Assembly: GCF_000003815.2 (NCBI RefSeq)
Contig: NC_049987.1
Coordinates: 17,711,959-17,775,958, forward strand
Length of the DNA stretch: 64,000 nt
Direction of reading: 5' to 3'
DNA from: Branchiostoma floridae
Taxonomy: Eukaryota; Chordata; Leptocardii; Amphioxiformes; Branchiostomatidae
A program made the position numbers and the translations under genes. How positions within the stretch are numbered: the first letter of the stretch is position 1; every line of letters begins with the position of its first letter. Positions 35,201 to 45,150 of this stretch are shown here, in pieces. The notes beneath the pieces are model-generated. The model saw only the letters and a list, made by a program, of their open reading frames with translations, ran no database searches and was not told the DNA's origin.

Positions 35201-38163
35201 TGTAAATTGTATACAGTACAGCAGTATCTATTGTTTGTGTATGCATCTCCGATTTGATTTCTAATGGTAATTTTTTATTCAATGTCAATAATAAGTCAAA
35301 AGATATCTTCAGAACAGCATCAAGTTGTTAATTATAAGTACTGACAGGTGTTGCAATTTTAGGAACTCTATCAAATCAAAAGCTGTAGTTATGCATAACA
35401 ATGTGTTTTTTCGTGTTCATTTCTTTGTTAATTTGTCCCTAAAATGTACTCAGATTCAAAAGCAGTGTACTAGAATCAAGTCTATAGAGAGCAGTTTCAA
35501 ACTGCAATATTTTATTTTTTTAAATATTTCAGATTAAAACGATTGTCTTAACAAAAAAATTGGGATCCCTACATACCCTGTTAAAAAAAATATGGACATA
35601 CACATAACTTGAACTACTAAGTGTTATATTATGTAAAAACCAAGAAATGAGAATGTCAAACTTGCATGCATACAATATCCCTCAACAAAAATATGGTCGC
35701 AGTAGGTGCATAACCACTTGAATCAATAAGGATTAGGGGTGGGCACCGGTACAGAAAATTCAGGTCCAGGTATGGTTCAGGTTCAGAAGATCAGGTCCAG
35801 GTCCAGACCTGAACCTAATCATCTTTGAAAACTTGTGAATGGGCGATACTCAAAAGTCAAAACATGATCCATTTTGCTACAAAGGGAATCTGTTTGGTGG
35901 AGTATCCAATGTCCACTTTTGTTTTGAAATACTATCTTTATGTAAACAACCCTCTGTTATACATGCAGATCAAGTTTGACTATAGAAATTTGGTAAAAAT
36001 GACTATCAACTCTTCTCTACTTCACTCAAGGAGGTTAAAAACACAACCTCCTTGCTTCACTCTTGTAATTTTCTTGGATGCGTAAGCACCAAAACATGTG
36101 AGGGTTTGCCGTTATAATCTGTTCATTTTCTAATCGGCCCAAAATCTGGTCCACCATTTTTTTCAGGACCGGTTTTCTTTACTGGTCGAACAAGAAAAAA
36201 ATTATGTACCAGTACGACGTACCCACCCCTATACATGATCATACTAATGTTTACGTCAATGTGAAAAACAATCTAGTTTAGCCTCCGTAGAAGGCTCTAT
36301 GGTACTCTCCAAGCAAAGGTTGGTGGGGAAAATCGTGACCTTTTCCTTTCATTGTTTTCCGATCGGCCTTCCCACCAGTTGAGTAGCTCTCTGAGGCTTT
36401 TCTTTGGCTCATAATACACTTTAGCTGGCCATTTCTGGTGGGAAGGCCCATAAAAAAAAAAAGAAGAAGAAAGGAAAAGGTCTCAATTCTTCATACCAAC
36501 CTCTGCTTCTCTTAGGCCTTTTTTTGGCTCAAAATACAGTTTTGCTGGCCATTTCCTTTTGTACTGGGTCGCTGATTGCTGGGTCGCTGATTACACTGGC
36601 CAGGAAAAGTGTATTATGAGTCAAAAAAGGCCCAAGAGAGCCTGCTACAGAGTCTAAATCTTCCTAGTGGATCTAAAAAGATGTGGCCACAATGGACAAG
36701 TGGTACTTCACATATTTGTTATGTTAGAAACACCAACATTAGGTACCTTAGGTCTCCCAGGGTAAGCAGGTAGAAAAGACATTCTGGTGTCGTAGACTTG
36801 GTCAGGATAAAGTTAGCACTGCAACTTGGTGTTAAATGGTTAAAGGAGTTAGTATAAAAGGGTTAAAAGAGACACCACATACATGTACATATAGTCTTGA
36901 TCATGTGCAATTTAATGAAGATATGAATTTTTTTGTTACTAGTAATTGTTGAGTTATTGCAACTTCGTAAATGAACTTGTTTAAAAGGATCAGTTTCAAA
37001 GAGGGTGAATTCTGAAGTTAAACTTTATTCTACACACAGGATCAAGACCATAAAAATCAAACCCTTAGTAAATGTCTTGGCACACAAACAAGTAGGTGTT
37101 ACAACACATGTTTCAGTTAGTTACAAAGCATTTTTGCCCATGTTACAATTTTTCAACATACTTTTATTTTCTCTTTTGACTGAATTGACAATTGTCTTGA
37201 AAATGCCTTTCTACATATAGTATTACTTCAAGACAACTGTGATGTATATGTCAAACAGTTACTAGTGACAAGAGTGGGTGGTTGCAAAAAAACTGGGGTG
37301 TACACCGTTAATACTTTTTAGTAATCATTAAACCATGCTAAGTAAAGTATAGGTTAATAGAATTGGTTAAACAACATTTAATCAGTTTAATGTGACTGCA
37401 GTTTTCAGTGAAAAAAAACAAAAGATGAAAACTCCAGCTTGTAAGTTATTTCTGCAAACCAATTTGGTTTGATGCGGTGTTTGCAGTTTTTAAATTTTAC
37501 AATATAAAACTGTAACACTGTTGTTAGTAAGTGTTTTAGCCTTTTAGGTGTGACAAATTTGCAGTGACAGCATTAAGCCACCACGAATCTTACAGTAAGT
37601 CGTGTTGACAATACTATAACCTACATGTACCTTTGGCTTTGGTTTGGGTTTATACTGTTCCAGTACAGAAGGAAATGTGCTTTGCCTTAGTCTGGTCGGG
37701 GTATCAGAGTCTTTGTTTGGTTTGGGCGGGGGTTGGACTTCTGGCTCTGCTTCCTACAGTACAAAGTATTTTGAATAACAAAAAATATCAAAATTGCGAC
37801 AAAATATATAATGTGATTGAATAATAACAAACAATATGAGAGAAAAGGGGTTGAACTTAGAAACTTGGCTATAAGTGGCATAAATTTCAAGCATATTAAA
37901 CCACAAAATATTCCCTTATGTTACTTATGCAGCACATAATTTTGCAAGAAAGTTGCAAAACTATGCAGCCATATATATGCCCCCCCTCCCCACGAGTCAA
38001 CTTCAGTGGGGTTTAGCATATCAAAACACCACAAAAACATGAAATATTGTATCATTTTACAAGAAATTACCTCTTCAGCTTCTCTAGCGTCTTCCTGTGC
38101 TACGGCGACTTCCAAAACGGCTGCTAAAAATCGTTTTTTCCCGGTCAGTCCCTTGAAAGCCAT
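26299..38163 (-). CDS. Unrecognised 575-residue coiled-coil protein, 16 exons
   Basis: All exons have GT-AG borders and fitting phases: 38071-38163 (ATG at 38163), 37631-37753, 35030-35167, 33977-34135, 33431-33529, 32776-32899, 32179-32261, 31705-31824, 31102-31215, 30630-30695, 30287-30396, 29787-29847, 29009-29131, 27596-27753, 27075-27177, 26299-26352 (TAG). The N-terminal third is basic and coiled-coil rich: PPALFEKLFSKKKTRAKL, then long E/K/R/Q helices to about residue 190. The middle is serine-rich with IPKSKFYK, EAYWKDILRPERYREVF and a basic RRKRERKKLQRK patch. The C-terminal part is very acidic (EEDQDEDDEDIAMVME). No enzyme motif, signal peptide or membrane segment is seen. I do not recognise the family; the pattern suits a structural or scaffold protein, which is inference only. 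Confidence 0.85.
26735..27045. mobile_element. MITE in the last intron of the coiled-coil gene
   Basis: Ends AAAGCTAAGGGCACAACCCG (from 26735) and GGCGGGTTGTGCCCTTAGCTTT (to about 27045) are inverted, about 310 bp apart. The interior has further inverted pieces (ACGTGCG, TTTGCACG). No coding content. Target duplication unclear. Confidence 0.7.
27300..27440. repeat. (CATC)n-type simple repeat
   Basis: Degenerate CCATCCATCCATT units in the intron between exons 14 and 15 of the coiled-coil gene. Confidence 0.8.
27800..28365. mobile_element. Foldback MITE with TTAA target duplication
   Basis: GGTATCTCGGTTGGCTAAAT (from 27804) is inverted at the right end (ATTTAGCCAACCGAGATACC, to 28361). Both ends are bordered by TTAA (27800-27803 and 28362-28365). 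Inversion continues almost to the centre (about 28100-28150), so it is a full palindrome of about 558 bp. TTAA duplication is the signature of piggyBac or Kolobok elements. It lies in intron 13 of the coiled-coil gene. Confidence 0.85.
30783..31062. repeat. 280-bp polypurine (GGAA/GAAGG) tract
   Basis: Almost pure purines on the plus strand, i.e. pyrimidines on the coding strand of intron 9 of the coiled-coil gene, ending about 90 bp before the exon 10 acceptor. It has triplex (H-DNA) potential. Lysine/glutamate/glycine or proline/serine frames across it are artefacts. Confidence 0.9.
35734..36231. mobile_element. hAT-like non-autonomous element, copy B
   Basis: Begins TAGGGGTGGGCACCGGTAC and ends GTACGACGTACCCACCCCTA; subterminal AAATTCAGGTCCAGG blocks match copy A (187-640) in order. 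It contains an internal short tandem of GGTTCAGG/GGTCCAGG. Located in intron 2 of the coiled-coil gene. Confidence 0.65.
36290..36650. mobile_element. Inverted-repeat element with TCTCCAAGCA end
   Basis: AAGCAAAGGTTGGTGGGGAA (near 36311) is inverted near 36471-36514 (AAGG... ACCAACCTCTGCTT), and blocks with TGGCTCATAATACACTTT and CTGGCCA occur in both orientations to about 36640. The TACTCTCCAAGCA end matches termini inside the 43.4-49.5 kb element. Class not determined. Confidence 0.5.
36747..36782 (-). CDS. Possible alternative first exon of the coiled-coil gene
   Basis: On the minus strand ATG opens a 12-codon frame (MSFLPAYPGRPK) that ends at a GTACCT donor in phase 0. It could splice straight to the exon at 35167, replacing exons 1 and 2. 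The two-codon context is compatible, but no promoter evidence is visible, so this is a candidate only. Confidence 0.3.
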
Positions 38164-38221
38164 CCTCCTACTGTTGTCCCGCCGCCATCTTGTTGCCAAC
38201 GTAAACAACTTTCCGTGGACC

Positions 38222-38273
38222 CCTGTGAACGAGAGTAATCACGTGACACGACTATTTACTCTCGTTCACAGGG
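38222..38273. promoter_or_regulatory. Hairpin with CACGTG E-box upstream of coiled-coil gene
   Basis: CCTGTGAACGAGAGTAA and its perfect complement TTACTCTCGTTCACAGG flank a 16-base loop that reads TCACGTGACACGACTA. The loop's TCACGTGAC is itself palindromic and matches the USF/TFE-type E-box. It lies about 60 bp upstream of the minus-strand ATG (38163) and 1.2 kb upstream of the plus-strand ABHD ATG (39447), in the interval shared by two divergent genes. Confidence 0.6.
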
Positions 38274-38895
38274 TAGTAATTTTTCGGACAACAGGTGGGT
38301 GGAGGTGGGTGGTTGTAGTTGTCGGCTCTACTGTTGTTTTTTTTAAAGATTTACAGCTTTTGATTTTGAAACTCCCTCCTTAGAGAATGCCATTCAATCA
38401 TAACTTACGTATTGTGGTCATACACAACTCAATAAATCAAATCCATGTACCAGGTAACGTTACCTATTTCGTTTTCTTCACACCCTGTTGGACGATTTTG
38501 TCCGATGGACTCTACCATTGCTATCTAGCCCGGCTGTACTCTTGTAGAGTTTGCCAAATGCATGGTGTACAGGTGAAAATTTTTGTTGGGCATAACAAGT
38601 AACGTAAAACATCGATCATTGCTGTTTCCGTAACGAAAGATTGGAACAGCTAAGCAACTTGGCAAATAGTTGCCAATGGGCACCGATCGGAGATATTTTG
38701 TCGCCTGAAAAGTTGCGATTTTGAAAAAAAGAAACAGTAATTTTTTTGAATGTCGTAAATATTCAGAAAATGTCACAAATGGATGCAATTTGAAATATCT
38801 TATAATACCTGACCTATGCTGCGTCAAGTATCATGATAATTCATGGAATAACATTTTATCATTGGAATTCATAAAGCAATTTCATAATCGTTGTT

Positions 38896-39072
38896 TATTA
38901 CTCTGTGACAGAGAGTAACCTCCGACGACAGAGTATTCTGATAGGTATATGTGATGAGTGTTCGCATGTGTATCTCTATGTTCCGTTTGCCGCATTCGTA
39001 TGTAGTTTGGCATGTCGTCTGTACTCAGTTGCGCGATGATGCACGTTCACGGTAGCTGTTGTTATAATCGAT
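38896..39072 (+). repeat. Dispersed ~175-bp repeat, copy 2
   Basis: Same block order as 20276-20455: CTCTGTGACAGAGAGTAACC, then GTGATGAGTGTTCGCATGTG, GCATTCGTATGTAGTTTGGC, and GCACGTTCACGGTAGCTGTT. It lies about 380 bp upstream of the ABHD copy A ATG. Confidence 0.65.
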
Positions 39073-39446
39073 AGAAAAAATTCGGAAATCACCCCTATAT
39101 TCCCGGTATTGTGGAACAGGCCATGTTCAGAGGAAAGGTAAAATTTAGACTTCCAATATCCTATGGCACTAACGGTACATACTATACTTGTTTTATATAG
39201 AGAGCTTGAGAGTTACGGTGTATGTGTGTACGGTTTGTTACATCGCATTTCAATGAGTCCCAATGAGTAACAAACGTTTTCTCTAGGGGTTTCATCCTAG
39301 CAAAACCAAAATAATGCACAATTAAAAGACACAAATGGATATGCAAAAGGACTCGAAAAACAGGTCTGTTCATCCGATTATACTATAGAAAGACAAGCGA
39401 ACCTGTTCTTCGATTTGTCTGTAATCTCATTTACTCTGAGGTGAAA

Positions 39447-42400
39447 ATGGCGGAGAAATGTGGTCAACACGAGGAGGACTCTGCATCCAAGTAAGGTCAA
39501 GTTTTATCATTTGGAGTGGTACTTTTAACCTTCATTAGCATCTAAGGAAGTGGGTTATCTAAAAGATGTAAAATTTGTTGAAAAAGATCAAGGAATTCTT
39601 TACGTAAAGTTACAAATGCAGTATTTGCAAGTAATAGTAAGCATGTGTGATTTCTTAAAACATTTTGGACGAATCTCTCAATTGTTTACCTGGATGTAGC
39701 GTTTACCTGGATTGTTAACCTTTATAAACGATTTCAGTTTATGTTTCCCAGAAAAATTGATTATCATGATGTCATGTTTTAATATTTTACTTCAGGTCTT
39801 TGCTGGGGACACGCTTTAAATGGTGTCCTACATCATTGCATAATCTTGCTGCCGCTGAAACTAAAGTATTACAATGTAAGTAGGTCATTGCAATCTACAT
39901 GTACGATCTTGCATGTCTTTTTTGGCGACGCCTCAATGACGGAGCCGGTTTTATTCAATATTGGGCCTTATCTTTTAATGCAAAAGAAATGTTCTATGTT
40001 TCGCTTCTTTTCCGAACTCAATCAGTTCCATGTTTATAATGTACTTCTTAGTGTGACATCCACATATGTAATAACGATTATGTACTGGTCAACTTCTATA
40101 ACTTTAGTAACTTTTCCTCACTAGATGTCAAATCAAGATTGGAGAGATTCTACGTTCCAATCCCTAACGGCGGAAGGATATGGACCCTAAAAGTGAACCC
40201 CAGAAAAACAGACGCCTTTCCCATTGTGATGGTTCACGGGTTCGCAGCCGCAGCGGGTTTCTTCTTCTTGAATTTTGATGCCCTCGCTGAGCACCGAACG
40301 GTCTACGCGTTCGACGTACTTGGCTTTGGGCAAAGTTCTCGGCACAAGTTTAGCACAAAGCCAGACGTTGTGGAAGAAGAATTCGTGGATTCCATAGAAG
40401 AGTGGAGGAAAGGTGTAGGACTGGAGAAGTTCATTCTGATGGGTACAAGTTTTGGCGGTTTTCTTGCGGCCTCCTACGCTATCAAACATCCCGGCAGAGT
40501 CAAGCACCTGATTCTGGCCGACCCCTGGGGGTTTCCAGAAAAGACAGAACAAGCTGCTAAAAAGTTTCGAGCTGAGGTATGGTATTGGGTTAAGACCTAT
40601 ATATGATTAGTCACTTAGTGAATTTGTAAGGGTGATTTGCAAGGTAGTTGACACGTTGTGGATTGTAGTTTCGTATCGTCCAAACTAGTCTTTGGTTGCA
40701 TGAAAATTTCTAAGTTGTACAAATGTCTCCTGTCATGTGATACTAGTAGCCAGCACTAGTCACGTGACAAATCTCCAAGACACTATCCAACATTTTGATC
40801 AAGAAAGAGGCAATGATAGTCACGGAAGCGTCCAAGTGATAATTTCTTTTGTAATAGCAATATATTATATGCATAAATCGTTGCAGCTGTCGAAATCGCT
40901 AATGAATCCCAACAATTCAAGTCTATCAAAAAATCTTCTGAATTTACCATCCAACATGGCGGCCAAGGCTTACATTATAGTCACGTGGATACAAACACAC
41001 AATCTGCTGCAGTTTGTTTGTTGTCCATGCAAATGAATATGGAGTCAAGTATTTCTCTTGTTGTGTTGCAGACGCCGTTCTGGATGAGGATTATTGCCCC
41101 AATGCTGCCACACATTAACCTCTTGGCGCCCTTACGACTCGCAGGGCCGTTCGGTGAGTGTATACAAGTTTATATAATATTGTACAAGTACGACGTTATA
41201 GTTAATAGCCATTCATAAATCCTTTAAAAGTATTGCATGTATACTAGTATATAGAAATGAAAGTCATTCATTAATATGTTACAATCAGTTTGGTGTATTG
41301 TTTTTTTTCTTACTGTTTTGTCAAAGGTCCTCAGCTTTTGCGGGCTGTGCGGCCGGATGTAAGAACCAAGTTTGCGGACGGGTTTCAGGACAACACTGTG
41401 ATTGACTACCTCTATCACTGCGTTGCACAACCACCAAGGTAGGGGGCGTTTTAACGCGCCTCTTTTTCCTTACGGTTAATTCAAACGAATCGTCGTGATA
41501 TTTGGCATGTGAGTAGGTGTCGCTATACAGTACGTTGGATTATGGTCCTCATGGATTATGGTCCTCCCGGTGGCTGTCTATGGTACTACAGTGAAACTTT
41601 CAGTTATAGTATCTCATTTTCATTTGTTCGTTTGAACCGCCAAGCGGTTAGAACTGCTGGGGTATGTTTGTTGTTGAAATTAAAAAAAAAGGATAATTTG
41701 AGAAGAAATTGATCGATTTTTATGTTTACCAAACGTTATATCATTTGAGTCTGTATGTGAATGCTCAAACTTGTTAACACGTATGATTATGTATGTATGT
41801 ATGTATTCTTTGACATATATATTTCAGCGCAGAGACGGCATTCGGGACCCTACAAAGTGAAGGTTGGGAGTGGGCTAAGAAACCCATGCTTCCTCGCATG
41901 ACCCGCTTGGACCCGAATGTACCAATCACATTCATCTATGGTGCAGACACATGGATGGACAGTAGAACAGGAAAACAGACAGCAATTCTACGGAAAGGCT
42001 CTTATGTTGACATAATTGTAAGTATCTTTTGTTATGATTTAAACACAAAAATGAACCAAGTTCATAATTCAGTGCTCCCATTATGATATAATGTATTTTA
42101 ATACAATTTTTCCTTGATTGCATATTAAGTTTGTAACTTTTTTTGTATTTGATAGTATATGCCTACGGCCAGGTTATTGCAGTTGACAGTTGGAGAAAAC
42201 AGTGCGAACAAAACGATGCGTTGCATTGTAGATGTCTCAAATGCATTTGCCCTTTTTGCTAAAATTATCAAGTCAACACACAATAAACAAGACTGTACTC
42301 CATCATGTATCCACTGCAACGAGAACTGTTTATTTTAGGATGATAAATGCCTTCTTTTGTCCACAGTTCATTCAGAATGCTGGCCACCATATGTACGCGG

Positions 42401-42465
42401 AACAATATCGCGACTTCAACAGAGAGTTGTTGAGGGTGTGTAGAAATACGGACAGAACACAATAA
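39447..42465 (+). CDS. ABHD4/5: ABHD4/5-like alpha/beta hydrolase, copy A
   Basis: Seven exons with fitting phases: 39447-39490, 39796-39875, 40125-40576, 41072-41153, 41327-41438, 41828-42017, 42367-42465; 352 residues, near the usual length of ABHD4 and ABHD5. Seen: FKWCPTSLHNLAAAE, FYVPIPNGGRIWTL, the HG oxyanion loop (here HGFAAAA), YAFDVLGFGQSSR, nucleophile elbow GTSFGG, HPGRVKHLILADPWGFPE, acid region FIYGADTWMD and catalytic-His region AGHHMYAEQ. In the family ABHD4 has a serine elbow and acts on lysophospholipids and N-acyl-phosphatidylethanolamines, whereas ABHD5 has lost the serine and coactivates triglyceride lipase. The serine here supports an active, ABHD4-like enzyme. The HxxxxD motif reads HxxxxE. 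The oxyanion glycines differ from copy B. Presumably cytosolic or lipid-surface associated. Confidence 0.93.
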
Positions 42466-42532
42466 TTGTCAGTTTTGTATCTCGATCTTTTATGTTCAGC
42501 TCATGGCTATATTACGTTAGCTACGGAGTATC

Positions 42533-42538
42533 AATAAA
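42533..42538 (+). promoter_or_regulatory. Polyadenylation signal AATAAA of ABHD copy A
   Basis: First canonical AATAAA, 68 bases after the stop codon at 42465. Confidence 0.6.
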
Positions 42539-42839
42539 CGAGTGCATTCAAAGCAAAGGAACTAGTGATGCACATATATGTCAAAACTGAATGTATCACT
42601 GATTGTTTGAAAAAGAAAAAGCTAATTAACAGTACGATACCAGAAAGCCGGTCAAGCAATTACTGATAGATGATTTGATCGCTTGCAAATAGTCCAAAAG
42701 GTTTCATAAAAAACTCCTTATAATAGTCGATCTTCATAGGTTGTGGTGAAATCAAATCAAGTAGACACCGCGAATAACGAATGTTTGTTGTGTCAATGAT
42801 GTAATTTGTAACTGGCCGGTACTATACTCAGGAATATCC

Positions 42840-43345
42840 GTGGGAGCAGCGGCCAGGACTGGCAGAGAATCTGTTCGGCAGCCAAGACAACGGTTTTTCC
42901 CGCCGACCTTAGCTAAGCACTCCGGGGAAGTGTCATGAGTGAAGCAGGCAGACGGGTAGTTTGACTACCCCGCATTATACATACAACCAAAAAACATATC
43001 TAAGTAATGAAAATATGAGGGACAGGAATGCTGTCACAAGCCTAATTAGCTGCCATAAACTTCATATTGAAACAGGAAGACATACTCGCACCCCTCTGGA
43101 ACAAAGACTATGCAAATATTGTAATTTAGATAGATTAGAGGACGAACGTCATTTTGCAGTAGAGTGTAGATTGTATACTTCAGAGAGAAATTAACTGTAG
43201 AGGGTTTACAAAACCAATTTCCTAATTTCATACACCTATTAAAGTTCTGTAGAAAAATTCATATTCCGAATGCAACTGGACTAACCATCGATCTTAAAAC
43301 ATATTTGCTCTTTTATCTCCACTATAAGAGAAAAGCGGGAAGTTG
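42840..43345 (+). mobile_element. LINE reverse-transcriptase tail fragment
   Basis: At 42961-43194 the frame encodes SCHKLHIETGRHTRTP, then a CCHC-type finger (CKYCNLDRLEDERHFAVEC), the standard C-terminus of jockey/CR1-like LINE polymerases; the homologous piece recurs at 57500-57790. It carries on past a stop to about 43330 in other frames. The left limit is uncertain: GCAGGCAGACGGGT before it also occurs near 34525, so the LINE or another repeat may start there. Confidence 0.75.
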
Positions 43346-43779
43346 AATTTATCCAGCAATAGTCTCATTCTGTATCTGTAAAGGTCCCCTCTTACTGGAC
43401 GTGGGGCACGCTTGCGGCATTGCTGCATCCGAAAACGCAGATGTACCCCCACGGAACCTAGAGGTGCCCCCGCGAAACCTAGAGGTGCCGCAAGCAAACC
43501 TAGAAGTACCGGTTGCAAGCGCGACGTTTTTTGGAAAGTTTAAAAATAACGCAAGTGGCAAGATGAGAAGGGGCTGCACGAGCAACCTCCATGGAGGAGC
43601 TCCACAGAGCTGACCTCCATGGAGGTTGCTCGTGCAGACCACCAGCTCCACCGAGCGAGCTCTATGCGCTATGAATACAAACACTTGGTTCTCGTCACCT
43701 TCATGGAATTTTTAGTACTACATGGAGGAGCTTCTCTCGTAGAGGACAAACAACCGGACTGAACTAGCAGCTGTACGCA

Positions 43780-45150
43780 AAACATGCTACACGGGCTATG
43801 AATGTAAACATTTGGATCACGTCACCCAAAACAAATTGGTCTTAGCGCTCTATACGGTAACAGAGGTCTGTTTGAGTAGCGCTCTACGGGTTATGAATGT
43901 AAACACTTGGTTCACGAAACCCAAAACAAATCGGTCTTAGGGCTCCATACAGAGATACTGTAAACAACAAACACACAGAGCCGATAGCTGATCGAGCAGC
44001 TCCACGGGCTATATGAGGGTAAACACTTGGTTCACGTCACCATCAACAAATCGGTGTTTAGGGCTCTGTACAGGGATACTGTAAAAGAAAACACACGGAG
44101 CCGATAGCTGATCAAGCAGCTCCACGGGCTATATGAATGTAAACACTTGGTTCACGTCACCATCAACAAATCGGTGTTTAGGGCTCTATACAGGGATACT
44201 GTAAAAAAAAAAAACACACTGAGTCGATAGCTGATCATGCAGCTCCACGGGCTATATGAATGTAAACACTTGGTTCACGTCACCATCAACAAATCGGTGT
44301 TTAGGGCTCTATAAAGGGATACTGTAAAACAAAACACACGGAGCCGATAGCTGATCAAGCAGCTCCACGGGCTATATGAATGTAAACACTTGGTTCACGT
44401 CACCATCAACAAATCGGTGTTTGGGGCTCTGTACAGGGATAATGTAAACAACAAACACACGGAGCCGATAGCTGATCAAGCAGCTCCATGGGCTATATGA
44501 ATGTAAACACTTGGTTCACGTCATCATCAACAAATCGGTGTTAGGGCTCTATACAGGAATACTGTAAAACAAAACACACGGAGCCGATAGCTGATCAAGC
44601 AGCTCCACGGGCTGTATGAATGTAAACACTTGGTTCACGTCACCATCAACAAATCGGTGTTAGGGCTCTATACAGGGATACTGTAAAACAAAACACGGAG
44701 CCGATAGCTGATCAAGCAGCTCCACGGGCTATATGAATGTAAACACTTGGTTCACGTCACCATCAACAAATCGGTGTTTAGGGCTCTATACAGGGATACT
44801 GTAAAACAAAACACACGGAGCCGATAGCTGATCTAGCAGCTCCATGGGCTATATGAATGTAAACACTTGGTTCACGTCACCATAAACAAATCGGTGTTTA
44901 GGGCTCTATACAGGGATACTGTAAAACAAAACACACGGAGCCGATAGCTGATCTAGCAGCTCCATGGGCTATATGAATGTAAACACTTGGTTCACGTCAC
45001 CATCAACAAATCGGTGTTTAGGGCTCTTTACAGGGATATTGTAAACAACAAACACACGGAGCCGATAGCTGACCGAGCAGTGCTCTACGGGCTATGAATG
45101 TAAACATTTGGTTCACGTCACCCTTTAACAAATCGGTGTTAAGGCTCTGC
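43780..45150 (+). repeat. ~121-bp satellite array, left arm
   Basis: About eleven units of TGTAAACACTTGGTTCACGTCACC..ATCGGTGTTTAGGGCTC..CGGAGCCGATAGCTGATC..GCAGCTCCACGGGCTATATGAA. Unit length is 118-123 bp and inner units are most alike; outer ones are decayed, the usual picture of unequal exchange. Confidence 0.93.

Noticed and set aside
39846-40124. 92-codon frame upstream of ABHD copy A exon 3
   Set aside because: It is intron 2 of that gene, with good donor and acceptor on either side.
43780-45150. Possible CRISPR array (regular repeats)
   Set aside because: Units are about 121 bp contiguous satellite monomers without short repeat/unique spacer structure, in a eukaryotic genome.
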